From Macrobrachium rosenbergii (Eukaryota > Arthropoda > Malacostraca > Decapoda > Palaemonidae), in the NCBI RefSeq assembly GCF_040412425.1, contig NC_089744.1, forward strand, positions 32,932,243 through 32,996,242: a DNA stretch of 64,000 bases, read 5' to 3'. Below the pieces are notes generated by a model. The model had not been told where the DNA came from and made no database searches. It saw nothing but the letters and a program-made list of their open reading frames with translations. Positions 25,063 through 35,868 of the stretch are shown one piece after another (position 1 is the stretch's first letter; every line of letters starts with the position of its first letter). A program made the translations under genes and the position numbers.

Positions 25063-25110
25063 GGACTGTACAATTACGGTACCACATTGGGTTGTGAGCA
25101 TTAACATCAC
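25022..25110. repeat. Imperfect palindrome joining two LINE endonuclease copies head to head
   Basis: GATGATTTTAATGTTCACAT...CCCAATGTGGGA on the left is inverted as ...ACCACATTGGGTTGTGAGCA TTAACATCACC on the right. The centre is CTGTACAATTAC, the same as the centre of the hairpin at 22750-22862. The right arm runs into the SINE insertion. Confidence 0.8.
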
Positions 25111-25790
25111 CTCAGTTCTTCACTGGCGGGGTGGGTAGAGCTCTCGGCTAGCACGCTGTTGGGCCAGTGTTCGACTCTCCGACAGGCCAATGAAGAATTA
25201 GAGGAATTTATTTCTGGTGATAAAAATTCATTTCTCGTCATAATGTGGTTCGGATTCCACAATAAGCTGTGGGTCACGTTGCTAGGTAACCAGTTGGTTC
25301 TTAGCCACATAAAATAAATCTAATCCTTTGGGCCTACCCTAGGAGAGCTGTTAATCAGCTGAGTGGTCTGGTTAAACTAAGATATACTTAACTTACTTAA
25401 CATCACCTACTACTGCTGTAGGTTCCTTGGCATTATTAAGTAATAATTTTTTAAGTTTGTCAATGTTGTAATTTTTATTAGGTTGGTTGTATAAATTATA
25501 AATTGCATAATTATAATTTTTTATTTGAATTTTAATACCTGATATTTGCAAGTCAGCGATGTTCAAAGGTACTTTGTCATAAATTACTTTGTTATGTACA
25601 TATATGATTGCACCTAAATTTCCTTCTTCTCGTTATATTGATGGTAAAGTATTTTTACCTATTGTTGATATTGTTTTGTTGACATGTAAACATGTAAACA
25701 TATTACCACTGGTTCATATTCTTTTAGTAATCATTGTATTTCTCCTAGGCGTAATCTGGTCTGTAGATCATTTACATTCCATTGTATAAT
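25064..25790 (-). pseudogene. LINE APE-type endonuclease, N-terminal part
   Basis: Ignoring the SINE, minus-strand translation gives GAIIYVHNKVIYDKVPLNI, then AIYNLYNQPNKNYNIDKL, then AVVGDVNAHNPMW. These are the GG.AIY, Y.P and GDFNAHNP.W motifs of APE endonucleases of I/Jockey LINEs. The usual Phe of GDFN is Val. It directly follows ORF1 (27310-25812) on the same strand, as expected for ORF2. Confidence 0.75.
25101..25408 (+). mobile_element. tRNA-derived SINE with 12-bp target duplications
   Basis: The body is 25113-25396. The head has an A-box-like TGGGTAGAGCTC at 25132 and B-box-like GTTCGACTCTCC at about 25168, spacing typical of a tRNA-derived promoter for RNA polymerase III. The 3' part ends in GTGGTCTGGTTAAACTAAG. 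Perfect 12-bp direct repeats TTAACATCACCT lie at 25101-25112 and 25397-25408. It sits inside the LINE endonuclease frame just after GDVNAHNPMW on the minus strand, so it postdates the LINE. Confidence 0.92.
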
Positions 25791-25811
25791 ACAGCTACTG
25801 AAAATATTTTA

Positions 25812-27310
25812 TTATAGCGGTCGAGGTTCACTCTCTTTTTTTTTTGTATTATCAACTTGGATTTTTTCTAATAATTTACTCACGACATTCATTTGTTTTT
25901 CTTTATAATATTCTAAGTGCTCAATGCACATGGAACCTTTTTCATGGGTACTCAAATCTGTGGTTTCTTTTTTTCTATATTTCATAAAATTTCTTACAAT
26001 GTTTGTTAAACCATCTTTTGTTATGTTTTTGTTATTATTGCACAATTCTACAAAGCAATCATTACATCCACATGTGTTTTCATGTACATTCCTTGTTTCA
26101 TCTGCTCTTGTCCCAATTATTGGTGATGGAGTAATCTCTTCTCCCTTTGACATAATCATTGTTATTTTCAACTTCAGTTTTGGATACCTGTATCCATAGG
26201 TTTTACTATTATTTTAGGAGATAAAGGTATATTCTTAGTTTGTTTTTGTTCCTTCTTCATATCCTTTGTCTTTGATTTAACCGATGTTGCTGTAATTATA
26301 GTTGGTTTTTTGTTTTTTGGTGTTCTCTCCAAAGGCCCTTTTTTATTTTTTATTTTCACTCCATCACGACTTTCCTGTTTCTTCTGTAGTAGTATCATCA
26401 TCTTGTGCTATTTGCATTAACATTTCAAAAGAGTTTGATAAAATGTTACTCATATCCTTTGTGCCTGCTTCTTGATTCTTTACCATTTTAGTTTTTTTCT
26501 GCAAAGCATCATTTTCTTCTTGAGATTTATTTTCCTGCATTTTGTTACTTCTATCCGTATGTATTTTTGTTTCATTATTAGTTCTTGTTATCAAGGCATA
26601 TGTAAGTTTCTTAGCAGGATCTTGAATTCATTTCACTATCAATTCTAATTTAGCCTCTCTAATACACATCTCTGTTCTTTCTTATTGTATATGTAATACA
26701 TGCATTCTTTGGATCTTGCATGATGATTCTGCCTATAGTTTATACATTTTGGTTCGCTGCATTTCCATTGTGTGGCATGTTCTTCAGATCCACAATACGC
26801 ACATACAGGTTTGTTTCAACAATATTTTTTTGCATGCCCATATTTACTTCAGTTTTGACACTAGTGACTTTGGGACATAGGGCCTTATTTCTGTTTTGAC
26901 ATAGAAATTTTATTTTTGTGATTTTTAACATTTTCTTATTTCATTTATTTATTTTTTGTTTACTCGGTATATTATATACCTCACAGCCTTGGACTCTGGG
27001 ATATGTTTTTTCAAGAGAGTCCAAGAGAATATTCTTGTCGATTGATTCGTCACTGTTCTCAGGAAGCACAATGGTACCCTGAATGCTATTCGTAGTATCG
27101 TGTTTTTTAATTTTTACATTTATATTATCTATTGTTGTTATAGACATATAGTCCCCAGATTGACTCTTTGTTCTGGCTTCTATAAGCCACATCTTTTCTC
27201 TTATCTGTCTCAACAACATTTCTGTCGTTGAATGTCTGTTTAATAGGTAGTTTTCTAATGTTAGGGCTGAAATTTTCCACTCTGTTTCTAAAGTTAGACA
27301 ACTTGACCAA
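25812..27310 (-). pseudogene. LINE ORF1 (gag-like) with zinc knuckle, frameshifted
   Basis: Several overlapping minus-strand frames form a gag-like ORF1: an N-terminal basic part, a central RRM-like stretch (SIQGTIVLPENSDESIDKNILLDSLEKTYPRV at about 27090-27000), a CCHC-type knuckle in the frame near 26800-26750 (CAYCGSEEHATQWKC) followed by another C/H cluster, then a Lys-rich tail with CNDCFVELC at about 26090-26060. ORF1 proteins bind the LINE RNA. At least three frame changes break it. Confidence 0.65.
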
Positions 27311-27393
27311 CTTCCACTTCCAAAGAGGGAGCCAAGTGAGTCAAGGTTGGGTCAAGGCGATATTTACTTCTTTTGGGTTTGTTTTGAGTGGAG

Positions 27394-27533
27394 TACAGTG
27401 AACCCAATGTATTCATGGGGGATGCACACCACACCCCACCCCTGAATAGCTAAAACCTGCAAATACTTAGAACTGCCTATTTTGATAGTTCAAACACACA
27501 CAAAAAAAAAAACTAAAAATGCTTATACCTATG
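27394..27533. mobile_element. Truncated Tigger-family end
   Basis: From a TA at 27394-27395, CAGTGAACCCAATGTATTCA followed by TGGGGGATGCACAC, CCCTGAATAG and AAATGCTTATACCT parallels, in order, the right end of the autonomous Tigger at 44505 read inwards (CAGTGAAGCCCCATATTCGC, GGGGATGCGTCCCACAC, CCGTGAATAG, AAATGCTTATACCT). It stops where the next element begins. Confidence 0.65.
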
Positions 27534-28967
27534 TACAGGTATTATCCTACTTACGATGGGTTTAGGTTCCAAAAAAAACCTGTCGTTTGTTGAAAAAAAC
27601 GTGTCACGAATATAGCCTAGTTTACACTAGAGTATTCAATACCATGTATACATATATGGCAGCCTAGCCTACACTATAAAGTATAATCTATACATACACG
27701 GTATAGTAATTATTAATATCAGCTAATTCTGGAGGTTCATGCAGAGTGACATGATAATTCAATACAATGAGAAATTGAAAACAAACAAGAATTAGCTTAG
27801 CCTATACTATGGTATATTGTAGACATATACGGTAGCCTAGCCTACATTATACTGTACTCTATATTCACATACCATATTATACAAACATTAACATAACGAA
27901 TATGCATCTTTTCCATGGATCTTTTAAAATGTTAAGCTTTAATTCACTGTATCCAATAATACTGTATATATTCTTATATTGCTTTTGTATTATAAATTAC
28001 GATCATAGCAATCAATGTTTTGGTTTGGAAATCGATTACGCAGTACGTTTATTTTGCCCTATTTAACTCAGTCCAGAGCGCTTTTCTTGCTTCTAGTTAG
28101 CATAAATGAATTTCTAGATACTTTATTTATATGGAGCAAGGTTATTTTTCATTATACGAAGTGTTTTTGAGTCAAAATGTGAAGTTAATTTAGCTAATGT
28201 TTTCGTCAATACAAGATGTTGGCAGTTTGGGGGGCATCTGTTTTGTGTAAAAAATCAAGATTCCGTTTGCTATTTTCACTTGATTTCATCATAATACGAG
28301 CTTTACGTATTTATCGTTTATCAGCGTAAAAATAGCAGTAATGTGTTCTTTCATGCCCAGTAATTTTAATTAAAATACTTTCTCTCCAATTTTAATCACG
28401 GTCGAGTTTCATCCGTGTTGCCGATGCACGATAATTTATAGTCATTAGCAGCTTGAACATTGTTTTCTCAGCTTCAGCTCTAACTTGCAGCTTAAATTTA
28501 GCAGTATATTTCCTTGCTGATCTTTTATCCATAGTGACTAAGGGAATAATGTAAAAATATATTTGTCCTATTCTACTTAATGTTATTTGTACTGTAACTA
28601 TGGTAATTGTTTATTACTGTATGATGGTTGAAATACAAGAAAAATGGCTGTTGTTGTCCGATTCGGTGATAAGCAAAACAACAGTTTCTCGTTCGGTTGT
28701 TTATGGCTGTACGCATTTAGCAAGAGTATAACGTTACTAACAATACTTTCATCATTCTCTCCTAATTTTTTAACTAGAAGATGGGATAAAGAGATGGAGG
28801 AAAAGAAGTTGGTCTATTGTAATTTGGTCTCTCTCGCCGCCTGATTGTACGCTGTTGCCTGCGCCTGCACGAAATTTATAAATGTTGTCGTACCGGTATT
28901 AATTGCTTACCCCACTGCAAAATCGAATTATCGTAAGGCGAATTATCGTAACTTGAGCACTACCTTA
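27534..28967. mobile_element. Non-autonomous TIR element, TA-flanked, about 1.43 kb
   Basis: The left end CAGGTATTATCCTACTTACG (27536) faces the right end which, reverse-complemented, reads AGGTAGTGCTCAAGTTACGA (28965). TA lies outside each end. The inside is AT-rich with repeated TAGCCTA...TACACTAT blocks at 27610-27860 and no transposase. Family placement with Tigger/pogo-type MITEs is an inference from end style. Confidence 0.55.
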
Positions 28968-29399
28968 GTATTTTAAAAGTTTTATCACAAAAAGTGCATT
29001 TAGTCATTTAACCCTTAAACTCCGAGCCTCTATTTACAAAAGTGTCTGCCGTATGCCGGTGCGGTTTGAGAGTTAGTGCCGAAGTGGAAAGAAAGTTTTT
29101 TTCAAAAAATCACAGCATGCTTAGTTTTTAAGATTGAGTTCATTTTTGGCTCCTTTTTTTTCTCATTGCCTGAAGTTTAGTATGCAACCATCAGAAATGA
29201 AAAAAATATCATTATCATATATAAATATTGGAATATATGACAGCGCAAAAAAAAATTTCATATATAATTGTATACAAATCGCTGTGAGCAAAATGGTTAA
29301 AGCTAATGAGTTATTTTTTTCGTTGTATTGTACACTAAATTGCGATGATTTTGGTACATAACAAATTGTAAAACGATCAAAGCAACACAGAGAAAATAT

Positions 29400-30857
29400 T
29401 ATCACAAAATGACGCATGAATTCGTAACATGCGGACGTAAAAAGTTTTTTTTTTTTTTAATTCAACGTAAATGGAAATATTGTGCTAGAGACTTCCCGTT
29501 TGTTGTAAAATGAAGGTAAATGATTGAATGTTACTAGAATGTAAGAGTTTTAGCTTACAATTGCATTTTTCGACCATTTTGGTCGAGTCGAAGTTCACCG
29601 AAGGTTGAAATTTTGGCACTTATCGTGATTTATATGAAAATATTTCAAAACTGATAAAAGCTACACCCATTTGTATTCTACATGAAATTGCGCACATTTT
29701 CATATATAAAACCTTATGTAACGGCTAATATAAAACGGTGCAAAAATTACAACAAAGTGACTAAAGAAATTCTGAGATTTTCAGCAGTTAGCGCGCGCAC
29801 AGGTAAGGAAAATGCTTTTTCCAAAATTCACCATAAATCGAAATATTGTGCTAGAGACTTCTAGTTTGTTGCAAAATGAAGGTAAATGATTGAATATTAC
29901 TAGAATGCATGAGTTTTAGCTTACAATTGCATTTTTTTACCATTTCGGTCGAGTTAAAGTTGACCAAAGGTGGAAATTATGCCACTTATCGTGATTTATA
30001 TGAAAATATTTCAAAACTAATAAAAACTACAACCATGAGTTACTTTTTGTTGTATTCTACATGAAATTGCACACATTTTCATGTATAAAATGTTATGTAA
30101 CGGCTAATATAAAACAGTGCAAAAATTACGACAAAGTGACTAAAGAATTTCTGAGGTTTTCAACAGAGTTAGCGCACACGGACGTAAGGAAAAAGTTTTT
30201 TACAAAAATTCACCATAAATGGAAATATTGTGCTAGAGACTTCTCGTTTGTTGCAAAATGAAGGTAAATGATTGATTATTACCAGAATGTAAGAGTTTTA
30301 GCTTACAATTACATTTTTCGACCATTTCGGTCGAGTCAAAGTTGACCGAAGGTTGAAATTTTGGCACTTATCGTGATTTATATGAAAATATGTCAAAATT
30401 GATCAAAGCTACAACCATGTTTTATTTTTTGTTGTATTCTACATGAAATTGCACACATGACTAGAGAATTTCTGAGGTTTTCAGCAGAGTTAGCGCGTGC
30501 GGACGTAAGGAAAAAGTTTTTTTTTTTAAATTCACCATAAATGGAAATATTGTGCTAGAGACTTCTCGTTTGTTGCAAAATGAAGGTGAATGATTGAATA
30601 TTACTAGAATGTAAGAGTTTTAGCTTACAATTGCATTTTTCGACCATTTCGGTCGAGTCAAATTTGACCGAAGGTTGAAATTTTGGCACTTATCGTGAGT
30701 TATATAAAAATATGTCAAAATTGATCAAAGCTACAACCATGAGTTATTTTTTGTTGTATTCTAAATAAAATTGCACACATTTTCATATATAACACATTAT
30801 GTAACGTCTAATAGAAAACAGTGCAAAAATTACGACGAAGTGACGAAAGAATTTCTG
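29400..30857. repeat. About 370-bp tandem repeat units of element A (left block)
   Basis: Four units with spacing 366, 382 and 322 bp. Each has AAATTCACCATAAATGGAAA, then ATTGTGCTAGAGACTT, then a small inverted repeat TCGACC-ATTTC-GGTCGA, then CTACATGAAATTGCACACAT. A 60-70-codon plus-strand frame starting MKLxTFSYIK recurs in units at 29682, 30061 and, in element B, 38029. Confidence 0.85.
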
Positions 30858-31126
30858 AGATTGTAAGAGCCGGACGCCGCCTCTTCCAAACACGTGTGTA
30901 TTCGTCGTCCATCGGAGTGGCGAGACGTTTGGCGTCTTCACAAACAGAAACATACACACAGTTTGATACAGAAGATTCGTTGGAACATTATGAGTACATG
31001 ATTAGAATGCTTGCATGGCAATGCAAGTAGTGGTGATTGTACATACATCAAGACACCAATGGTTAGGGAGAAACAGACGGAAATATTGTATGGTTGAGAT
31101 CGCGTTCCTTTAGAGAAAGAAAACAA

Positions 31127-31476
31127 TGTGGCGGAATTCTAACCCACAAACAAAACAACACTCACCCTGATCTTTGGTTGCTGGAGATGGGTAAAGGTCC
31201 ACGGTCGCCAATCACAGCACACAAAAACCACAGAACAAAATTGCAAACAAACCCTCCACCAACAACGAACGAAAAAAAAGAGACACATGCACCATCAATA
31301 TCGGTACCGGTATCCAAAACAAAAAAAGCCAGACGAACTCCCCGTTCACTTTCAAGGTTGGACCTCAACTGCCCAAGACTTCCCCAAAACCGAAAAACTC
31401 CCGACAGACCGACAGACAGACAGACAGCGCCGTAAAACGAACTCCAACAACCAAACCACTCACAACGACAATTACA

Positions 31477-31552
<76 letters not shown>

Positions 31553-31599
31553 AAACGTTGGGAAATGCTAAATACAAACAAATTTATTCATCCTCTATA
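31127..31599 (-). repeat. 3' LTR (473 bp)
   Basis: On the minus strand it begins TATAGAGGATG and ends CCGCCACA. It contains a long CT/GA tract at 31479-31550 that accounts for most of the length difference from the other LTR, and a PuPy-rich CAGACAGACAG block at about 31408-31430. The purine tract at 31600-31614 marks its upstream edge. Confidence 0.9.
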
Positions 31600-32331
31600 T
31601 TTCTCCCCCTTTTAGCATTTCCCAACCAACACCTTTCACACCTCTTTCAAATCGCCTTACGCAACACCCACGGATGCTCACTAGCAGGTCCTCTAGATCG
31701 CGTCATGGGCACGCAATCATTCTCTCAGAATCATTCTCTCTTCTAGCAACATTCAAACTCACATCTTCTCCTCCATTCTCTCTCAGATTCACGCTATCTT
31801 CTTCACTATTACCACTCTCAATTTCATCCACAATCTCATCTATACCCTCTAACTCGTTCCCAAATACCTCCCCAATTCTTCAACTAACCCATCCCATTCG
31901 CTCATTGACCTTTCCAATTCTTGCAACGATTCATTCATGCTTTCAATCACTCGTCTATCACTGCTACGCTCTCTTACTCTTACACTTTCGCTCACCTCCA
32001 ACCGCTCACTAACCCTACACGTTCAGTCAACTCAGTTATATCAAACCCGCATATGCTATAATGTTCTATTCATACCATCCCATTCATCCTTATTACATGC
32101 TTTATCACTCATTTCCACTTTGGCACTCACACCCCTATCACACAACTTACGATCATTCCGTTCACTTACGTTCTTCCCTTTCTTACGTTTCCTACCATAC
32201 TCTATCAAAACAAACTGCTGATCCTCATGCAACAACCCCTCACGTACATGCATCACACGCACCGCTTGCATCCTGGAGGACCCACCCATTTGAACCCCTT
32301 CACACTCAGTTTCCCGAATTCGCTGTCACAG

Positions 32332-33240
32332 TCACCCTCTTTCGTCTACATACACTTGATACATGCCCTTCCATTCCACATTCGTCACACTTCGCTCTCG
32401 GTTCTGAACACATTTCGCATAATGCCCATTCTTACCACAGTTGCCACATATTACATTCACTTGGGTACCCCTACAACCATTAGCAATATGACCCACCTGT
32501 CCGCACCTGTAGCATTTAACCCCTATCTTTCGACACTCCCTTACCAAATGTCCCGATTGCCCACACCCGAAACACGCTCCTAAAGCCCACCTACACTCAT
32601 TCTTTGTATGTCCTTCCTTTCCACATCTAAAACACTTCGCTCGACTTCCACTCACCGACCTTCCCCTTTGTACACTACTATCCCTAACCCGTCCAACCCG
32701 TTGTTCCCTTACAAACCCATCATTCATCCTCACTGGCACCTCCACATTACTTGCTCTTACACTCCTATCTATTACACTATCGGCCATTCTCATTGGGCCC
32801 CTCAACACTGCATCCCTAAAGCTTCCAAACTCTGGCACTCTCTCATCTACCCCAGCCCTTACACTTACACTTCTACTCTCTTTTATAACCCTGTCAAGCT
32901 CATAATCTTCTACAATTTCCAAAATTTCTCCCCAAGTCAACCTTTCATTCGTCCATCTTTTCTTCTCCTTCCGCTTCAAGTTCACAAATTCTCTAACTCC
33001 ATCTGGCACTGTCCCTAACAACTTCCGTGCTAACTCCTTACATTCATCTATCCCATCATCCCCAAACTTCTTCCTAGCCAACGTCTTCAGCCTACAAGCA
33101 TACAGTGACAAGGTTTCCCCAGCTTTCATTCTTGCCTCATCAAATTCATTCTTCCTCTTATACTTAACACTCGCTTTCATACGCCTTGCTTGCTCAACTA
33201 GTCTAGCTTTCACCTTGTCATACTCAACATCCCCCCACAC
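32332..33240 (-). CDS. LTR retrotransposon Gag with four CCHC zinc knuckles
   Basis: The longest intact frame of the window, 302 codons from 33240. An N-terminal helical capsid-like part includes MKAGETLSLYACRLKTLARKKFG and WGEILEIVEDYEL. Four zinc knuckles follow at about residues 208-280: CFRCGKEGHTKNEC, CFGCGQSGHLVREC, CYRCGQVGHIANGC and a final CGNCGKNGHYAKC, the last with one residue fewer. Gag coats the element RNA and forms particles; the knuckles bind nucleic acid. Upstream frames (33597-33289, 33956-33576 and an ATG near 34140 with coiled-coil residues) probably belong to the same gag, separated by frameshifts, so the intact protein would be about twice this length. The true start is uncertain. 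Confidence 0.85.
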   Translation of the reverse strand: MWGDVEYDKVKARLVEQARRMKASVKYKRKNEFDEARMKAGETLSLYACRLKTLARKKFGDDGIDECKELARKLLGTVPDGVREFVNLKRKEKKRWTNERLTWGEILEIVEDYELDRVIKESRSVSVRAGVDERVPEFGSFRDAVLRGPMRMADSVIDRSVRASNVEVPVRMNDGFVREQRVGRVRDSSVQRGRSVSGSRAKCFRCGKEGHTKNECRWALGACFGCGQSGHLVRECRKIGVKCYRCGQVGHIANGCRGTQVNVICGNCGKNGHYAKCVQNRERSVTNVEWKGMYQVYVDERG

Positions 33241-33575
33241 TCATAATAACCCTATACATATCAAGCAAAAACCCAGTCAAATATTCTCCTAATTCTCGTG
33301 CCCACACTCTCTTACTTTCCCCATACTTATCCTGACAAAACCTTTCATACTCCCTAAAGAAATCATGCACATCCCTACTTCCATACTCATTATACCTTTC
33401 ACACCGGGTACCTCCCTCACATACATAGCCTTTCTCACTTCTTTCTCCCTTTCACTCTCACTTTCGCTACTTTCACTCTGTCCTTTCATACCCTCTTCCG
33501 AAAACAAAGAGTCCACTTCTGCACTTACATTCATCTTACTCATTACACTCTTCTTCCCCCTCTTTTTATCCACTT

Positions 33576-34145
33576 TTATCCACTCACCTCCATCCACCTC
33601 ACTATCACTACTGCCTTAACCCTCTCCCTTCTTTCCTGCCTTTCCCACTTCCTTACCCTTCTTACCAGTTTCCTTTCCTTTCCCTTCTTCCCTTTTTCTT
33701 CCCCTGACTTATCCTTACTTTCCCTCCATTCCTTCCCTTGCTTTTCATTCCCCTTTTCCTTACCCTGCCTTTCATTCTCTCGTTTCTTACTTCCTATTTC
33801 CACATCACTTTCATCACTCACGCTTCCATTCACTTCTTCCTCCTTTTCTTTCTCTCTTGCCCCTTCACACGTTCCAGAGAACCTGCCTCCAACAGCCCCT
33901 TCTCCAAAAACACCCTTGAACATACCTTTCACCATTTCTTCCACACCTTTCATCATTCCTCCAACTTTTTATCCACCCTCTCTTCCATTCTCTCTTCTGA
34001 CTCTTTCATCTCCCCTTTCATTTCTTCTTTTGCACTTCTTAGCATTCCCCCATCTCCTCCAACTGACTCCTCAATCTCTCATTCTCACCCCTCAACCACG
34101 TATTCTCTCTCTCTCAACCTCACCAGTTCCTCTTCCATCCTTCTC
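33576..34145 (-). pseudogene. N-terminal gag region of the LTR element, frameshifted
   Basis: The first ATG after the primer binding site, near 34140, starts MEEELVRLRERE and shifts frame before a Leu-rich coiled-coil stretch. The 33956-33576 frame (MMKGVEEMVKGMFKGVFGEG, then a long Glu/Lys/Arg-rich segment) continues it. Highly charged, no catalytic motif. Together with 33597-33289 it links to the gag frame at 33240. Confidence 0.55.
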
Positions 34146-34195
34146 TTCAGTCACACTACCAGCCACCAATCTCAATTGCAGCTGCAATACCAGCT

Positions 34196-34214
34196 GCCCC
34201 CACGTTGGGCGCCA
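34196..34214 (-). other. Primer binding site of the LTR element
   Basis: Minus-strand TGGCGCCCAACGTGGGGGC begins just inside the 5' LTR. TGGCGCC is a standard start for sites complementary to tRNA 3' ends ending in CCA. The exact primer tRNA is not assigned. Confidence 0.75.
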
Positions 34215-34221
34215 AATATTA

Positions 34222-34645
34222 TGTGGCGGAATTCTAACCCACAAACAAAACAACACTCACCCTGATCTTCGGTTGCTTGAGATGGGTAAAGGTCCACGGT
34301 CGCCAATCACAGCACACAAAAACCACAGAACAAAATTGTAAACAAACCCTCCACCAACAATGAACGAAAAAAAAGAGACACATGCACCATCAATATCGGT
34401 ACCGGTATCCAAAAAAAAAAGCCAGACGAACTCCCGTTCACTTTCAAGGTTGGACCTCAACTGCCCAAGACTTCCCCCAAAACCGAAAAACTCCCGACAG
34501 ACCGACAGACAGACAGACAGCGCCGTAAAACGAACTCCAACAACCGAACCACTCACAACGACAATTACACTCTCTCTCTCTCTCTCTCTCTCACACAAAA
34601 CGTTGGGAAATGCTAAATACAAACAAATTTATTCATCCCTCTATA
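34222..34645 (-). repeat. 5' LTR (424 bp)
   Basis: Same sequence as 31127-31599 with a handful of substitutions and small indels, and a much shorter CT tract (34570-34592). It ends CCGCCACA next to the primer binding site. Confidence 0.9.
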
Positions 34646-34737
34646 ACAAGACGCTCTTGTTGTCTTGTCCACTCCGATGGAAGACGAACACACGAACACA
34701 CGTGTTTGGAAGAGACGGCGTCAGGCTCTTACAAGAT

Positions 34738-35520
34738 TTTCAGCAGAGTTAGCGCAGACATAAGGAAAAAGTTTTTTCAAAAATTCACCATAAATCGAAA
34801 TATTGTGTTAGAGACTTCTCATTTGTTGCAAAATGAAGGTAAATGATTGAATATTACTAGAATGTAAGAGTTTTAGCTTACAAATGCATTTTTCGACCAT
34901 TTTGGTCAAGTCAAAGTTGACCGAAGGTTGAAGTTTTGGCACTTACCGTGATTTATATGAAAATATGTCAAAATTGATATAAGCTACAACCATGAGTTAT
35001 TTTTATTGTATTCTACATGAAATTGCACACATTTTCATATATAAAACTTTATGTATCGGTTAATAGAAAACAGTGCAAAAATTATGACAGTGACTAAAGA
35101 ATTTCTGAGATTTTCAGCAGAGTCAGCGTGCGTAGAAGTAAGGAAAAAGTTTTTTTTTTAAATTCACCATAAATGGAAATATTGTGCTAGAGACTTCTAG
35201 TTTGTTGCAAAATGAAGGTAAATGATTGAATATTACTAGAATGTAAGAGTTTTAGCTTACAATTGCATTTTTCGACCATTTTGGTCAAGTCAAAGCTGAC
35301 CGAAGGTTGAAATTTTGGCACTTATCGTGATTTATATGAAAATATGTCAAAATTGATAAGAGCTACAACCATGAGTTATTTTTTGTTTTATTCTACATGA
35401 AATTGCACACATTTTCATATATAAAACTTTACGTAAAGGCTAATATAAAATGGTGCAAAAATTACGACAAAGTGACTAAAGAATTTCTGAGATTTTCAGC
35501 AGAGTTAGCTGATGCTTTGT
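34738..35520. repeat. About 370-bp tandem repeat units of element A (right block)
   Basis: Two and a half more units, anchors at about 34803 and 35182 (379 bp apart), continuing the array interrupted by the nested insertions. A non-repeat segment with CACGCATGCGCAG follows at 35520-35680, before the terminal CAGTCGGCGTTTAAGGG. Confidence 0.82.
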
Positions 35521-35868
35521 TTTGGGATAAGAAAGAAATTCACGCATGCGCAGCTGGGTTACGCTTGTAAACAAAACAACAGCGTGATCTGTGAACTCCC
35601 AGCATCCCTCAAGGCGCGATTTAAAATTTCTTGCAAACGAGGCGTAAAAGTATTTTTCCGCGAATATTTAAAAAACTTTTTGTAGTCAACCTATTTTACA
35701 TCCACTTGGCACCCGACAGACAATTTTTGTCAACGTAAAATACATCCAGTCGGCGTTTAAGGGTTAACAATGTGCACTTAGATTTGTTTTTGGGCAATGT
35801 TTCAAGTTGATGTGCCTGGGTACATTCAACAAAGTTACGGTTATTTACAATAACTGAAAATTACATAC

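Larger units (their letters stand above)
31123..34649 (-). mobile_element. Gag-only LTR retrotransposon
   Basis: The element runs from 34645 down to 31127. Two direct repeats, the LTRs, enclose about 2.6 kb. ACAA flanks both ends (31123-31126 and 34646-34649), a 4-bp target duplication. A primer-binding-site-like TGGCGCCCAACGTGGGGGC lies 7 bp inside the 5' LTR and a purine tract (AAAAGGGGGAGAAA) abuts the 3' LTR. The only recognisable protein is gag; no protease, RT, integrase or env is seen and there is no room for them. It must depend on an autonomous partner. The LTRs differ by few substitutions outside a CT tract, implying recent insertion. Confidence 0.88.
30858..34737. mobile_element. 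TIR element (TGTAAGAGCC ends) split by the LTR retrotransposon
   Basis: The left end at 30862 (TGTAAGAGCCGGACGCCGCC then TCTTCCAAACACGTGTGT) is inverted at 34733 (reverse complement TGTAAGAGCCTGACGCCGTC then TCTTCCAAACACGTGTGT). The inverted repeats extend about 65 bp. AGAT occurs on each side (30858-30861 and 34734-34737), and the flanking tandem repeat reads through (CTGAGAT|TTTCAGC) once the element is removed. Its own sequence is only 30862-31122 plus 34650-34733; the rest is the LTR element. No transposase is seen and the superfamily is not assigned. Confidence 0.75.
29008..35767. mobile_element. TTAA-flanked (piggyBac-like) non-autonomous element A, carrying nested insertions
   Basis: The element spans 29012-35763 between TTAA copies at 29008-29011 and 35764-35767. 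Ends are inverted: CCCTTAAACTCCGAGCC on the left; CCCTTAAACGCCGACTGG when the right end is reverse-complemented. TTAA duplication with CCC...GGG ends is the pattern of piggyBac-type transposons. The interior consists of tandem units of about 366-382 bp (anchor ATTGTGCTAGAGACTT near 29480, 29846, 30228, 30550, 34803, 35182). No transposase is present. A TIR element holding an LTR retrotransposon occupies 30862-34733. Element B at 36961-38416 is a shorter relative. Confidence 0.85.

Noticed and set aside
31123..34649. Endogenous retrovirus
   Set aside because: There is no pol or env and no space for them; only gag and LTRs are present, so a non-autonomous retrotransposon fits better.
31162..34752. 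Many plus-strand frames of 80-175 codons, rich in Ser, Leu and Pro
   Set aside because: They are antisense to the LTR element's gag and LTRs; the purine-rich gag gives long pyrimidine-rich open frames on the other strand. Zinc knuckles fix the real strand as minus.
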